The notes beneath the pieces are model-generated. The model was not told the DNA's origin and searched no databases. It was given only the letters and a program-made list of their open reading frames with translations. A DNA stretch of 64,000 nt from Sphingobacteriaceae bacterium (GTDB taxonomy: Bacteria > Bacteroidota > Bacteroidia > Sphingobacteriales > Sphingobacteriaceae), in contig CANHRG010000006.1 of assembly GCA_947463785.1 (NCBI GenBank), forward strand, positions 1-64,000, written 5' to 3'. Of the stretch, positions 8,712 through 18,179 are shown one piece after another. The translations under genes and the position numbers were made by a program. The first letter of the stretch is position 1. The number at the start of each line of letters is the position of its first letter.

Positions 8712-11700
8712 ATGTCTTACAAAAAGGATAATAAAATCAAAAGTAACTTTACGCAAGTTACCATCAGCTTAGCATCTCCAGAATCAATTCTAGAGCGTTC
8801 AAGCGGGGAAGTTTTAAAACCAGAAACGATCAACTACCGTACCTACAAACCGGAACGTGATGGTTTATTCTGCGAGCGTATTTTCGGTCCTGTTAAGGAT
8901 TACGAGTGCCATTGCGGTAAATACAAGCGTATCCGTTACAAAGGTATCGTCTGCGACCGTTGCGGTGTGGAGGTAACCGAGAAAAAAGTACGTCGTGAGC
9001 GTATGGGACACATCAACCTGGTTGTTCCTGTGGCACATATCTGGTACTTCCGTTCATTGCCGAACAAAATCGGTTATTTATTAGGCTTGCCTACTAAAAA
9101 ACTTGATTTAATCATTTATTATGAGCGTTATGTAGTTATCCAGTCGGGTGTTAAAGAAGCAGATGGCATCCAAGCCATGGATTTCTTAACCGAAGAAGAA
9201 TACCTGGATATCTTAGATACCTTACCAAAAGAAAATCAATATTTAGACGATAAAGATCCTCATAAATTTGTCGCTAAAATGGGTGCTGAGGCCTTAGTTG
9301 ACTTGTTAGGCCGCTTAGATTTAGATCAATTATCGTACGATTTACGTCACCAAGCAGCTAACGAAACTTCTCAGCAACGTAAAAACGAGGCCTTGAAACG
9401 CCTTCAAGTGGTAGAATCTTTCCGCAGTGCGAACGATCACATTGAAAACCGCCCAGAGTGGATGATTGTGAAAATCGTACCTGTTATTCCACCAGAATTA
9501 CGTCCATTGGTGCCATTGGAAGGTGGTCGTTTTGCCACTTCCGACTTGAACGATTTATACCGTCGAGTAATCATTCGTAATAACCGTTTAAAACGATTAA
9601 TCGAGATCAAAGCGCCAGAAGTAATCTTACGTAACGAAAAACGTATGTTACAAGAGGCGGTTGACTCTTTATTCGATAACTCACGTAAAGTGAATGCGGT
9701 TAAAACCGAAGGTAATCGTGCCCTGAAATCACTTTCAGACATTCTGAAAGGTAAACAAGGCCGTTTCCGTCAAAACTTATTAGGTAAACGTGTAGATTAT
9801 TCTGCCCGTTCGGTAATTGTGGTTGGTCCAAACCTAAAATTACACGAGTGCGGTTTGCCAAAAGATATGGCTGCTGAGTTGTACAAACCGTTCATCATCC
9901 GTAAGATGATTGAAAGAGGAGTTGTAAAAACTGTAAAATCGGCCAAAAAGATTGTAGATCGTAAAGATCCTATCGTTTGGGATATTCTGGAAAATGTGCT
10001 TAAAGGACACCCGGTATTACTAAACCGTGCACCAACATTGCACCGTTTGGGTATCCAAGCCTTCCAGCCAAAACTGGTAGAAGGTAAGGCAATCCAATTG
10101 CACCCATTGGTATGTACCGCGTTCAACGCCGACTTTGACGGTGACCAGATGGCGGTTCACTTACCATTGAGCAATGCCGCTATTTTAGAGGCTCAAATGT
10201 TAATGTTGGCTTCGCACAACATTTTGAACCCTGCTAACGGTACCCCAATTACCGTTCCTTCTCAGGACATGGTTTTGGGTCTGTATTATACCACTAAAGG
10301 CCGTAAAACCGATGCTACCCGTGTAGTTAAAGGGGAAGGTTTAACTTTCTATTCAGCCGAAGAGGTAATCATTGCTTACAATGAGAAAAAAGTAGATCTG
10401 CATGCTTTCATTAAGGTGAAAGCCAATGTGAAAGAGAAAGACGGATCTATTGTAAATAAATTAATCGAAACTACTGTGGGTCGTGTGTTGTTTAACCAGG
10501 TTGTTCCAACCGAAGTGGGTTACATCAACGAGCTATTAACCAAAAAATCATTACGTGATATTATTGGCGAGGTAGTAAAAACAACCGGTATGGCTCGTGC
10601 AGCCCAATTCTTGGATGATATCAAAGAATTAGGTTTCCAAATGGCATTCCGTGGTGGTTTATCGTTCAACTTACAGGATTTGAATATTCCTGACGAGAAA
10701 GTGAAATTGATCGATCAGGCTTCTAAAGAAGTAGAAGAAGTAATGAATAACTATAACATGGGATTCATTACCAACAACGAGCGTTACAACCAAATTATCG
10801 ATATCTGGACTCGTATCAACAACAAGTTGACGGCGAACGTTATGGATATCTTATCTAACGATAACCAAGGATTCAACTCTGTGTATATGATGTTGGATTC
10901 TGGAGCTCGTGGTTCGAAAGAGCAGATCCGTCAGCTATGCGGTATGCGTGGTTTGATGGCTAAGCCTCAAAAATCAGGTTCAGGTGGTGAAATTATCGAA
11001 AACCCGATCTTATCTAACTTTAAAGAAGGTTTATCGGTACTAGAGTACTTCATTTCTACCCACGGTGCCCGTAAAGGTTTGGCCGATACGGCCTTGAAAA
11101 CTGCGGATGCGGGTTACTTGACTCGTCGTTTACATGACGTTGCTCAGGATATGATTGTTGGTGAAACCGATTGCGGTACTTTAAGAGGTATTTACACCAC
11201 AGCCTTGAAAGATAACGAGGATATTGTCGAGCCATTATACGATCGTATTTTAGGACGTACTTCATTACACGATGTGTTTGATCCTCTAAATGGCGAATTA
11301 ATCGTGGCTTCAGGTCAGGATATTGATGAAGATATTGCTCAGAAAATCGAAAATTCAGCTTTAGAAGGTATCGAAATTCGTTCGGTATTAACATGCGAAA
11401 GCAAACGTGGTGTTTGTGCCCTTTGCTACGGACGTAACTTATCAACCGGTAAGCGTGTTCAAGCCGGTGAAGCTGTCGGTGTAATTGCCGCTCAGTCAAT
11501 CGGTGAGCCGGGTACACAGTTAACACTTCGTACCTTCCACGTGGGTGGTACGGCGTCTAACATTGCTGCCGAATCGCAAATCAATGCGAAATTTGAAGGG
11601 GTAATTGAGTTTGAAAATGTTAGAACAGTTACCCTAGATACCGAAGATGGTAAAGTGGAAGTAGTATTGGGTCGTTCAGGTGAATTCCGTATTGTAGAGC

Positions 11701-13004
11701 CAAAAACAGGTAAAGTTATTGTAACCAATAACATCCCTTACGGTGCGCACTTATTCGTTAAGGATGGTGCAAAAGTTGCTAAAGGCGATCGTATCTGTTC
11801 ATGGGATCCATACAACGCGGTAATCATTTCTGAGTTTGCCGGTAAAGTTCAATTTGAATCAATCATTGAAGGCGTTACCTTCCGTGAAGAATCGGATGAG
11901 CAAACTGGTCACCGTGAAAAAGTAATTATTGATACCCGTGATAAAACCAAAAACCCAGTTATCCAAATCACAGATAAGAAAGGTGTATTGGTAAAAGGAT
12001 ACAATATCCCGGTAGGTGCTCACATTGCTGTTGACGAAGGCGATACTGTTCAAACGGGTCAAATCATTGTGAAGATTCCTCGTTCTACTGGAAAAACACG
12101 AGATATTACCGGTGGTTTACCACGTGTAACCGAATTGTTTGAAGCACGTAACCCATCTAATCCTGCGGTTGTAACCGAGATTGATGGTGTGGTAACCTTA
12201 GGTGGTGTGAAACGTGGTAACCGTGAAATTTCGATCGAGTCTAAAGACGGACAAGTGAAGAAATACCTGGTACCATTGTCTAAACACATCTTGGTTCAAG
12301 ATAACGACTTCGTGAAAGCGGGTATGCCATTATCAGATGGGTCTATTTCTCCAGCAGATATTCTGGCCATTAAAGGTCCAGCTGCTGTTCAGGAGTACTT
12401 GGTTAATGGTATTCAAGAGGTTTACCGTTTACAAGGGGTAAAAATCAACGATAAGCACTTTGAGGTAATTGTACACCAAATGATGCAGAAAGTGTTGATT
12501 GAGGATCCAGGACATACACGTTTCTTAGAAAACGAAGCTGTAGATCGTTGGGATTTCATGGAAGAAAATGATGCTATTTTCGACAAAAAAGTAGTTACCG
12601 ATCCAGGAGATTCTACCAACTTGAAAGCTGGTCAGATTGTATCATTACGTAAACTGAGAGACGAAAATTCACAGTTGAAACGTAAGGATATGAAACTGGT
12701 TGAGGTTTGCGATGCAATTTCTGCTACGTCAAGCTCTATTTTGCAAGGTATCACCCGTGCTTCATTGGGAACTAAATCATTCTTCTCCGCAGCTTCCTTC
12801 CAGGAAACTACTAAAGTGTTGAATGAGGCAGCAATAAGTGGTAAGGTAGATAAATTGTTGGGCTTGAAAGAGAACGTAATTGTTGGCCACTTGATCCCTT
12901 CAGGTACCGGTTTGCGTGACTACGATCGTATTATCGTAGGTTCTCAGGAAGAGTACGACAAACTGATGGCTTCTAAAAATGAAGAAGTAGAGGAAGAAGC
13001 ATAA
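8712..13004 (+). CDS. rpoC: DNA-directed RNA polymerase subunit beta'
   Basis: The beta' subunit carries the catalytic Mg2+ site. The 1430-residue protein has the N-terminal zinc ribbon ([20 protein letters not shown], near residues 66-85), the active-site motif NADFDGDQM (about 472-480) with three Asp, the bridge-helix and trigger-loop region, a second Cys cluster ([16 protein letters not shown]) and C-terminal [11 protein letters not shown]. An upstream in-frame TTG at 8682 exists, but it lies inside the repeat element. ATG at 8712 gives [13 protein letters not shown], the expected Bacteroidota N-terminus, so it was chosen. The operon ends after this gene. Confidence 0.99.
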   Translation: MSYKKDNKIKSNFTQVTISLASPESILERSSGEVLKPETINYRTYKPERDGLFCERIFGPVKDYECHCGKYKRIRYKGIVCDRCGVEVTEKKVRRERMGHINLVVPVAHIWYFRSLPNKIGYLLGLPTKKLDLIIYYERYVVIQSGVKEADGIQAMDFLTEEEYLDILDTLPKENQYLDDKDPHKFVAKMGAEALVDLLGRLDLDQLSYDLRHQAANETSQQRKNEALKRLQVVESFRSANDHIENRPEWMIVKIVPVIPPELRPLVPLEGGRFATSDLNDLYRRVIIRNNRLKRLIEIKAPEVILRNEKRMLQEAVDSLFDNSRKVNAVKTEGNRALKSLSDILKGKQGRFRQNLLGKRVDYSARSVIVVGPNLKLHECGLPKDMAAELYKPFIIRKMIERGVVKTVKSAKKIVDRKDPIVWDILENVLKGHPVLLNRAPTLHRLGIQAFQPKLVEGKAIQLHPLVCTAFNADFDGDQMAVHLPLSNAAILEAQMLMLASHNILNPANGTPITVPSQDMVLGLYYTTKGRKTDATRVVKGEGLTFYSAEEVIIAYNEKKVDLHAFIKVKANVKEKDGSIVNKLIETTVGRVLFNQVVPTEVGYINELLTKKSLRDIIGEVVKTTGMARAAQFLDDIKELGFQMAFRGGLSFNLQDLNIPDEKVKLIDQASKEVEEVMNNYNMGFITNNERYNQIIDIWTRINNKLTANVMDILSNDNQGFNSVYMMLDSGARGSKEQIRQLCGMRGLMAKPQKSGSGGEIIENPILSNFKEGLSVLEYFISTHGARKGLADTALKTADAGYLTRRLHDVAQDMIVGETDCGTLRGIYTTALKDNEDIVEPLYDRILGRTSLHDVFDPLNGELIVASGQDIDEDIAQKIENSALEGIEIRSVLTCESKRGVCALCYGRNLSTGKRVQAGEAVGVIAAQSIGEPGTQLTLRTFHVGGTASNIAAESQINAKFEGVIEFENVRTVTLDTEDGKVEVVLGRSGEFRIVEPKTGKVIVTNNIPYGAHLFVKDGAKVAKGDRICSWDPYNAVIISEFAGKVQFESIIEGVTFREESDEQTGHREKVIIDTRDKTKNPVIQITDKKGVLVKGYNIPVGAHIAVDEGDTVQTGQIIVKIPRSTGKTRDITGGLPRVTELFEARNPSNPAVVTEIDGVVTLGGVKRGNREISIESKDGQVKKYLVPLSKHILVQDNDFVKAGMPLSDGSISPADILAIKGPAAVQEYLVNGIQEVYRLQGVKINDKHFEVIVHQMMQKVLIEDPGHTRFLENEAVDRWDFMEENDAIFDKKVVTDPGDSTNLKAGQIVSLRKLRDENSQLKRKDMKLVEVCDAISATSSSILQGITRASLGTKSFFSAASFQETTKVLNEAAISGKVDKLLGLKENVIVGHLIPSGTGLRDYDRIIVGSQEEYDKLMASKNEEVEEEA

Positions 13005-13031
13005 GCATAAGCTTTAACCCTAATCATACGG

Positions 13032-13066
13032 AAAGGTCTCTTAATTTCGATTAAGGGACCTTTTTT
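13032..13066 (+). terminator. Intrinsic terminator of the rplK-rpoC operon
   Basis: AAGGTCTCTTAAT (13033-13045 region) pairs with ATTAAGGGACCTT over 13 positions with one T-G pair, closed by a TTCG tetraloop, then TTTTTT. UUCG loops give unusually stable hairpins, so this is a textbook strong terminator. It sits 28 bases after the rpoC stop. Confidence 0.93.
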
Positions 13067-13076
13067 AGTTTGACGC

Positions 13077-13084
13077 TATTTTTG
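13077..13084 (+). promoter_or_regulatory. Bacteroidota -7 element upstream of the 13108 gene
   Basis: TATTTTTG matches the TAnnTTTG -7 consensus of the main Bacteroidota sigma factor. It lies right after the rpoC terminator and 23 bases before the next ATG, giving a leader of about 18 bases. No convincing -33 TTTG is seen at normal spacing, so the call rests on position and the -7 match. Confidence 0.5.
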
Positions 13085-13107
13085 TAACTTTATAGAAAGT
13101 TATACCA

Positions 13108-13404
13108 ATGGTTGTTACAGAAACACAACTTTTTCAGATTTTGAAAAATAAGCTGGGCGAAAAAGAAGCTCAAACTTTAGTTACTTTTGTTCAGGAAGAA
13201 GTAAAAGCAGAATTGAACAGAGAAACAGATGTTTTGGCTACCAAGCAAGATGTTTTTGGAGTCAAGGAGGATATCTACATTTTAAAAGAAGATTTGGCAA
13301 ATGTCAAATCTGATTTGTTACGAACAGTCTATATGGTTGGTTTGGTGCAGTTTTTGGCAATTGTTGCCTCTGTATTAATGATTGTTAATTTTATGCTTAA
13401 ATAA
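13108..13404 (+). CDS. Small coiled-coil protein with C-terminal membrane anchor
   Basis: Function unknown. The 98-residue protein begins with a helical LGEKEAQTLVTFVQEEVKAE segment (about 17-36), continues with LATKQDVFGVKEDIYILKED heptads predicted as coiled coil (about 43-72), and ends in one hydrophobic helix (about 77-97) with a Lys at the end. This resembles the DUF1640/CCDC90-like tail-anchored coiled-coil proteins found widely in bacteria, for which no firm role is known. The N-terminal domain is probably cytoplasmic. It has its own likely promoter and a terminator at 13425-13456, so it appears to be a single-gene unit. Confidence 0.75.
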   Translation: MVVTETQLFQILKNKLGEKEAQTLVTFVQEEVKAELNRETDVLATKQDVFGVKEDIYILKEDLANVKSDLLRTVYMVGLVQFLAIVASVLMIVNFMLK

Positions 13405-13424
13405 CCTAATTAACTAATTTTTTG

Positions 13425-13456
13425 AAAGTCCTCTCTTTATCGAGCGGACTTTTTTA
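13425..13456 (+). terminator. Intrinsic terminator after the coiled-coil gene
   Basis: AAAGTCC (13425-13431) pairs with GGACTTT (13446-13452), with an inner CTC/GAG stem and a TTTATC loop, followed by TTTTATTTT. It lies 20 bases after the stop codon and 10 bases before the next ATG. Confidence 0.8.
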
Positions 13457-13466
13457 TTTTTAAACT

Positions 13467-13778
13467 ATGGAAGAGCAAAACGAAAATCAATTAAATATCG
13501 AGTTGTCGGAAGAAACTGCTGAAGGTATTTATTCTAATCTGGCCATTATAACTCACTCAAATAGTGAATTTGTTTTAGATTTTATTCGGGTAATGCCGGG
13601 TGTTCCTAAAGCAAAAGTTAAATCTCGGGTAATTTTAACTCCGGAACATGCCAAACGTTTTTTAAGAGCTTTAGAAGACAATATCGAAAAGTTTGAATCT
13701 ATTAATGGTCGTATTAAAATTAATGAAGAGCCGCCGGGCTTTCCGATGAATTTTGGCGGACCTACTGCTCAAGCTTAG
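13467..13778 (+). CDS. DUF3467 family protein
   Basis: The 103-residue protein matches DUF3467, a small conserved family of unknown function: EGIYSNLAIITHSNSEFVLDF (with F-V-L-D-F-I-R near 36-42), then MPGVPKAKVKSRVILTPEHA (about 44-63) and a helix ending LEDNIEKFE. No signal peptide or membrane segment is seen, so it should be cytoplasmic. It is 2 bases upstream of a K+ channel gene and must be cotranscribed with it. In many Bacteroidota DUF3467 genes lie close to rpoC. No function is proposed. Confidence 0.88.
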   Translation: MEEQNENQLNIELSEETAEGIYSNLAIITHSNSEFVLDFIRVMPGVPKAKVKSRVILTPEHAKRFLRALEDNIEKFESINGRIKINEEPPGFPMNFGGPTAQA

Positions 13779-13780
13779 TT

Positions 13781-14461
13781 ATGAGAGCACAACTCAATAA
13801 ACTTATCTTAGGTAAACCCAATTCGAAATCCAGGGCTCCTGTACAAAATAGTCTTCTGGAACATCTCCAAAAGATTAAACTGGTTTGGCATGGCGAATTG
13901 TATGAGGATTTTGGCATAGAACGAGTTTTCAGGCTGTTCTTAATTTCTGCAAAATTACTGTTTCCTGGTATTTACCTTCAATGGCTCTTTGGTAAAGGAG
14001 AGTACTTAGCCACAAAACTGACAGGAGAATTTTATGTTTACTTAAAAACGTTACTTCCGCTATTTATTTTGATTTATGGTGGTAATACCATACCTGTTTT
14101 TCAAGTTTTAAACGTTTATATGCTGGCAGAAACATTGATTTATATCTTCAATAAGATTTATGTTTCTGAACACGAGGAAGAAACTGCGCATAAGCGTTCA
14201 ATTTTACTCTTATTCTTCAACTACGTGGAAGTTATTTTGGCTTTTGCTGTGATTTATTCAGGAGGGAACTATCTTAATATAACGCTTAATCATTATATCG
14301 ATGCGATTTATTTCAGTACGGTAAGTGGAGCAACAATTGGGTATGGTGATATCTATCCGGTTACTAATGCAGGTAAACTTATTGTGATTTGTCAGACGTT
14401 TACTTCGCTGTCTTTTATCGTACTCTTCTTTAATTATTTTGGCTCAAAGATTCGTCGTTAG
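13781..14461 (+). CDS. Ion channel family protein (two-helix-pore K+ channel)
   Basis: A probable potassium channel of the inner membrane. The 226-residue protein has hydrophobic segments at about 41-60, 85-125 and 143-165, then a pore loop with TIGYGD (about 186-191), the K+ selectivity filter signature, and a last helix (about 201-220). The arrangement fits the Ion_trans_2 family with extra N-terminal helices. No cytoplasmic regulatory (RCK) domain is present. It starts 2 bases after the DUF3467 gene. Its stop overlaps the stop of the convergent miaA by 4 bases, with no terminator between them. Confidence 0.85.
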   Translation: MRAQLNKLILGKPNSKSRAPVQNSLLEHLQKIKLVWHGELYEDFGIERVFRLFLISAKLLFPGIYLQWLFGKGEYLATKLTGEFYVYLKTLLPLFILIYGGNTIPVFQVLNVYMLAETLIYIFNKIYVSEHEEETAHKRSILLLFFNYVEVILAFAVIYSGGNYLNITLNHYIDAIYFSTVSGATIGYGDIYPVTNAGKLIVICQTFTSLSFIVLFFNYFGSKIRR

Positions 14462-15366
14462 TTGTTATCCGCCATTTTTTGTTCAATGGTTTCGATGATT
14501 AGTGAGGTTTGCTGAGGCTCAAACCAAGTGATCTCAGTATCTCTTCTAAACCAAGTGAGCTGGCGTTTTGCGAAGTTCCGAGTATTCTGTTTTATTTTTT
14601 CAACAGCTTGTTCTAAACTGCATTTTCCGTCCAAATAGTCGTATAATTCTTGATAACCTACCGTTCGCAGGGCGTTTTTATCCCGGTAGGGTAGCAGTGT
14701 TCTGACTTCTTCGAGGAGTCCGGCATCCATCATCAAATCCACGCGTTGGTTAATTCGGTCGTAGAGTTTCTGCCGATCCATATTCAGGCCAATTTTTACG
14801 ATATCAAATGGCCTTTGCTTGATGGATTTTGTTCTAAGTTCAGAAAAGGTTTTTCCAGTGCTTAGACACACCTCTAGTGCTCTGATAAGGCGTTGAGGGT
14901 TTTGGGTATCAACCGATGAGAAATAATCTGGATCTAGTTCGCTGAGTTGGTGTTGCAGCACCTCGAGACCCTCCGTTTCAAATCGCCGATTAAGCTGATC
15001 TCTAACTTCTTGGGATGCTTTGGGTAGTGCATCAAAGCCTTGGGTAATGGCGTTAATGTACAAGCCAGATCCGCCTACTAAAATTGCAACGTTTTTTCGC
15101 TTAAACAGCTCAATAAGCAACTCAATACCTTGTTTCTCAAAATCGCCTACAGAAAAATCTTGTGCTACGGAGTGTGAGTCGATAAAATGATGCACTGCAG
15201 CATTCAGCTCCTTTTTTGTGGGCTTGGCTGTGCCAATACTCATTTCTCGGTAGAACTGACGTGAATCGGCAGATATGATCTCGCTATCGAAATGTTGCGC
15301 CAACTGAATGGCCAATTCGGTTTTACCAACAGCCGTAGGCCCAATAATCGTGAGGAGTGTGGGCAT
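14458..15366 (-). CDS. miaA: tRNA dimethylallyltransferase
   Basis: MiaA transfers a dimethylallyl group to N6 of A37 in tRNAs reading UNN codons. The 302-residue protein has the P-loop GPTAVGKT (9-16), the DSRQFYREMSIGTAKP motif (about 35-50), GGSGLYINAI (about 98-107) and the C-terminal NTRNFAKRQLTWFRRD tRNA-binding signature. Length is normal. It lies 8 bases downstream of the acidic-tailed unknown protein and in the same direction as cca and tsaC, making a local tRNA-maturation block. Confidence 0.97.
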   Translation of the reverse strand: MPTLLTIIGPTAVGKTELAIQLAQHFDSEIISADSRQFYREMSIGTAKPTKKELNAAVHHFIDSHSVAQDFSVGDFEKQGIELLIELFKRKNVAILVGGSGLYINAITQGFDALPKASQEVRDQLNRRFETEGLEVLQHQLSELDPDYFSSVDTQNPQRLIRALEVCLSTGKTFSELRTKSIKQRPFDIVKIGLNMDRQKLYDRINQRVDLMMDAGLLEEVRTLLPYRDKNALRTVGYQELYDYLDGKCSLEQAVEKIKQNTRNFAKRQLTWFRRDTEITWFEPQQTSLIIETIEQKMADNN

Positions 15367-15374
15367 TTTGTAGA

Positions 15375-16055
15375 CTAATAATCGTCTCGTTGATAGTCGT
15401 CTGAATCGTAATTCTCATTATCAGAGAATTCATCCATAAATTCATCGTCTTCTTCGTGTTCCTCTTGCGTCTCATGATGAGTGTCGTCGCTGCTAGATTT
15501 TCCTGGATTGTCGATGCTCATTTCGTCTACATCCAAATCTTCTACATCTTCCAATTGTTCAGGATCAAACTCTAGGCCATCTAAGAAGTCAAAATCATTT
15601 ACCAATTTGCTGGTTGTAGTACCCGCCTGAGGAACAACTACACTGCCGGGTATTTTAGGAGCCGTACCTATACTTTTTACCAAAGCAGGGTAGGTGTTGC
15701 CATTTTCATCCAACAAGATTTTAATCAATTCCACATGAAAATCGAATGGACGATCAAAATTATAGGTGTAGTAGAATTTTTGATGCGGATCATCGATAAA
15801 GCCACTTAGCTTAGATTTGTCCATCAAGCTCACACCTCGTTCTAGCTTTCTTTCAGTGGGCATAAACGCAATTTCCTGTCCCTTATTCCAGAAGTCGTTA
15901 CTCACATAAAATGAGGAAGAAACTTCTACCGGGTAACCTGTGCTGGCATGAATAGCTCGGTGTAAATCTTCAAATGTTTGGTTAGATTTGATATCGATCT
16001 CCCGAATCACATCGTCGTAATCTTCAAATGAAACTTTAAATCTGTAAATGGCCAT
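15375..16055 (-). CDS. pRiA4b ORF-3-like protein with long acidic tail
   Basis: Function unknown. Residues 1 to about 130 (MAIYRFKVSFEDYDDVIREI..., FYYTYNFDRPFDFHVELIKI) resemble the plasmid pRiA4b ORF-3-like domain, sometimes labelled IS1096 TnpR passenger. No transposase or inverted repeats are near, so no mobile element is implied. The last 75 residues are extremely Asp/Glu-rich with a few Ser and Tyr, and are probably disordered. There is no signal peptide. It sits between cca (69 bases upstream) and miaA (8 bases downstream), which suggests, without proving, a link to RNA metabolism. Confidence 0.65.
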   Translation of the reverse strand: MAIYRFKVSFEDYDDVIREIDIKSNQTFEDLHRAIHASTGYPVEVSSSFYVSNDFWNKGQEIAFMPTERKLERGVSLMDKSKLSGFIDDPHQKFYYTYNFDRPFDFHVELIKILLDENGNTYPALVKSIGTAPKIPGSVVVPQAGTTTSKLVNDFDFLDGLEFDPEQLEDVEDLDVDEMSIDNPGKSSSDDTHHETQEEHEEDDEFMDEFSDNENYDSDDYQRDDY

Positions 16056-16124
16056 GTATTGATAAAAACTAGTTCACAAAATTACTAATTGCGCATCGAA
16101 TAACAGTTTCGTGCTGATAAAGTT

Positions 16125-17540
16125 TCAGACCTTGAGGTCTTTGACGGGTTTGAGACCAAGCTCAATTCCTTTGTTCAGCATAAAATTCAACGCTTCTTCT
16201 CTGGAGTTTTTGATCTCACCCTCCAGAATAGCTTCTCTAATTTGATTTTTAATTAAGCCCACTTCACGACCTTCTTTTATTCCGAAGGCACTCATAATAT
16301 CGTTACCACTCACCGGAGGTTGCCAGTTTCGAATCTGATCCCGCTCCTCCACATCTTTCAATTTTTGTTTCACCCGCTCAAAATTCTGGCGGTATTTCTT
16401 CATTTTATATTCGTTCTTCGTAGTCACGTCGGCATGACACAAGAGCATTAAGTAATCGATATCATCACCTGCTTCGAACAGCAAACGGCGTACCGCCGAA
16501 TCGGTAATTTGATCCTGAGCTAAAACGATAGGACGCAGATGTAATTGTACAAGCTTTTGCACCATTTTCATTTTTTCATTCTGAGGCAGTTTCAGCTGGG
16601 CGAAAATTTTAGGCACCATTCGGGCTCCTTTATCTTCATGTCCATGAAAAGTCCAGCCATGATTGGGATCAAAGCGTTTGGTTGGGGGTTTGGCAATATC
16701 GTGCAAAATGGCAGCCCAGCGTAGCCAAAGGTCATCACTGGTTTGTGAAATATTATCCAGCACTTCCAAGGTATGGTAGAAATTATCCTTATGCGATTTT
16801 CCGTTGATGGTTTCCACGCCATGGAGTTTGGCCATTTGCGGAAAAATAAGTGCTAATAATCCGGTATCAAATAAATACTTGAACCCAATTGAAGGTTTAT
16901 CTGCCAGGATGATTTTGTTCAACTCGTCGCTAATTCGTTCCTGAGAAACGATTTTAATGCGCTCTGTCTGCGATTTGATGGCTTGGATGGCCATTGGATC
17001 AATTTGGAAATTGAGTTGTGTAGCAAAGCGAATAGCACGCATCATCCGAAGCGGGTCGTCTGAGAAGGTTTCTGCTGGATTTTGTGGTGTACGGATCAGT
17101 TGATTTTCCAGATCGGTTAATCCCTGAAAAGGATCTAATAATTCGCCATAATTAGCCTTATTCAGACTAATGGCTAGGGCATTGATGGTAAAATCTCTCC
17201 TTAACTGATCGTCGGCCAAGGTTCCGTCTTCCACAATCGGCTTTCGCGAGTCAAACCGATACGATTCTTTTCGGGCGCCTACAAACTCTATTTCCAGATC
17301 TTGGTAACGCAGCATCGCAGTGCCAAAGTTTTTGAATACCGATACCTTGCACTTGAGGGCTTTTCCAACAGCCTCGGCAAACTCTATACCTTGTCCAATT
17401 ACCAGTATGTCTACATCTTTAGAGCTGCGCTTGAGAAAAATATCACGTACGTAACCGCCAATAATATAAATCTCAGCGCCACTTTGTGTAGCCAATGACG
17501 ATAAATGCTTAAAAATGGGATGTTGTAGGTGTTTTTTCAT
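16125..17540 (-). CDS. cca: CCA tRNA nucleotidyltransferase with HD domain
   Basis: The enzyme adds or repairs the 3' CCA of tRNA. The 471-residue protein has the class II nucleotidyltransferase head: GGYVRDIFL (about 28-36), the metal-binding KDVDILV (about 40-46), and RRDFTINALA (about 114-123), followed by RNA-binding helices and an HD domain with HDIAKP (about 286-291). The HD domain is typical of the bacterial poly(A)/CCA family. Two of the three tRNA genes here lack an encoded CCA, so the activity is needed. A 67-base gap separates it from tsaC upstream. Confidence 0.93.
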   Translation of the reverse strand: MKKHLQHPIFKHLSSLATQSGAEIYIIGGYVRDIFLKRSSKDVDILVIGQGIEFAEAVGKALKCKVSVFKNFGTAMLRYQDLEIEFVGARKESYRFDSRKPIVEDGTLADDQLRRDFTINALAISLNKANYGELLDPFQGLTDLENQLIRTPQNPAETFSDDPLRMMRAIRFATQLNFQIDPMAIQAIKSQTERIKIVSQERISDELNKIILADKPSIGFKYLFDTGLLALIFPQMAKLHGVETINGKSHKDNFYHTLEVLDNISQTSDDLWLRWAAILHDIAKPPTKRFDPNHGWTFHGHEDKGARMVPKIFAQLKLPQNEKMKMVQKLVQLHLRPIVLAQDQITDSAVRRLLFEAGDDIDYLMLLCHADVTTKNEYKMKKYRQNFERVKQKLKDVEERDQIRNWQPPVSGNDIMSAFGIKEGREVGLIKNQIREAILEGEIKNSREEALNFMLNKGIELGLKPVKDLKV

Positions 17541-17607
17541 TGCCCCCTCAGATCTTCAAAAACAATTCAAAAGAGCGTATATTCTTTTGAATTTTCAAAT
17601 ACAGTAT

Positions 17608-18177
17608 TTATTTACGGATAAAAGAGAACCTGCCGTCGGGTTCCAGTTTCATAATGGTTGAAGGTGTTTTTTCTGCCATGTCGTCTTGTTCCCAGTTCAC
17701 TACATAATCTACTCCGTTTAAAACATCTTCTTCAATATCTGCAAAATTTTTAGGAGCCGGATTTCCACTTGTATTGGCTGAAGTGGAAACAATAGGCAGG
17801 CGGAATCGTTGAATTAGCTGTTCGCAAAACGGATTTTTAACAATGCGTATCCCAATGCTGCCATCTTCATTAATGACATTCGGAGCTAAATTTTTAGCAC
17901 CGGAGTAGATAATGGTTAAGGGTTTTTCGGCATATTCAATCAAATCGTAAGCAATTTCCGGAACTTCACGAACGTAGCCGCCAAGTTTATTTTCAGTATC
18001 AAGCAGTATAATCAAACTTTTTGAAGCGATTCTCCCTTTAAGTTCTTGTACTTTTTTCACGGCCTGCTCATTGGTCGCATCGCAGCCAATACCCCAAATG
18101 GTATCTGTAGGGTATAGGATTGTTCCACCCGATTTTAATACTTCTATTGCTTTAGCAATTTCTTCTCTCAAGGCCAT
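17608..18177 (-). CDS. tsaC: L-threonylcarbamoyladenylate synthase (Sua5/YrdC type)
   Basis: The enzyme makes threonylcarbamoyl-AMP from Thr, bicarbonate and ATP for the t6A37 modification of tRNAs. The 189-residue protein has the YrdC fold with YPTDTIWGIGCDA (about 22-34), the nucleotide-binding RIASKSLIILL region (about 49-59) and STSANTSG (about 132-139). The frame is open further upstream to 18216, but that would overlap the glycosyltransferase gene. ATG at 18177 follows its TAA by 2 bases and gives the normal YrdC-only length, so it was chosen. It is the last gene of a dapD-glycosyltransferase-tsaC run. Confidence 0.93.
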   Translation of the reverse strand: MALREEIAKAIEVLKSGGTILYPTDTIWGIGCDATNEQAVKKVQELKGRIASKSLIILLDTENKLGGYVREVPEIAYDLIEYAEKPLTIIYSGAKNLAPNVINEDGSIGIRIVKNPFCEQLIQRFRLPIVSTSANTSGNPAPKNFADIEEDVLNGVDYVVNWEQDDMAEKTPSTIMKLEPDGRFSFIRK

Positions 18178-18179
18178 AG

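Noticed and set aside
11056-11526. 156-codon open frame on the minus strand inside rpoC
   Set aside because: Antisense shadow of a highly conserved gene; composition is low-complexity (Arg/His/Leu-rich) and no family match is recognisable.
15375-16055. Annotation as an IS1096/plasmid passenger, i.e. mobile element
   Set aside because: Only the protein domain resembles that family; there is no transposase, inverted repeat or target duplication, and neighbours are core genes.
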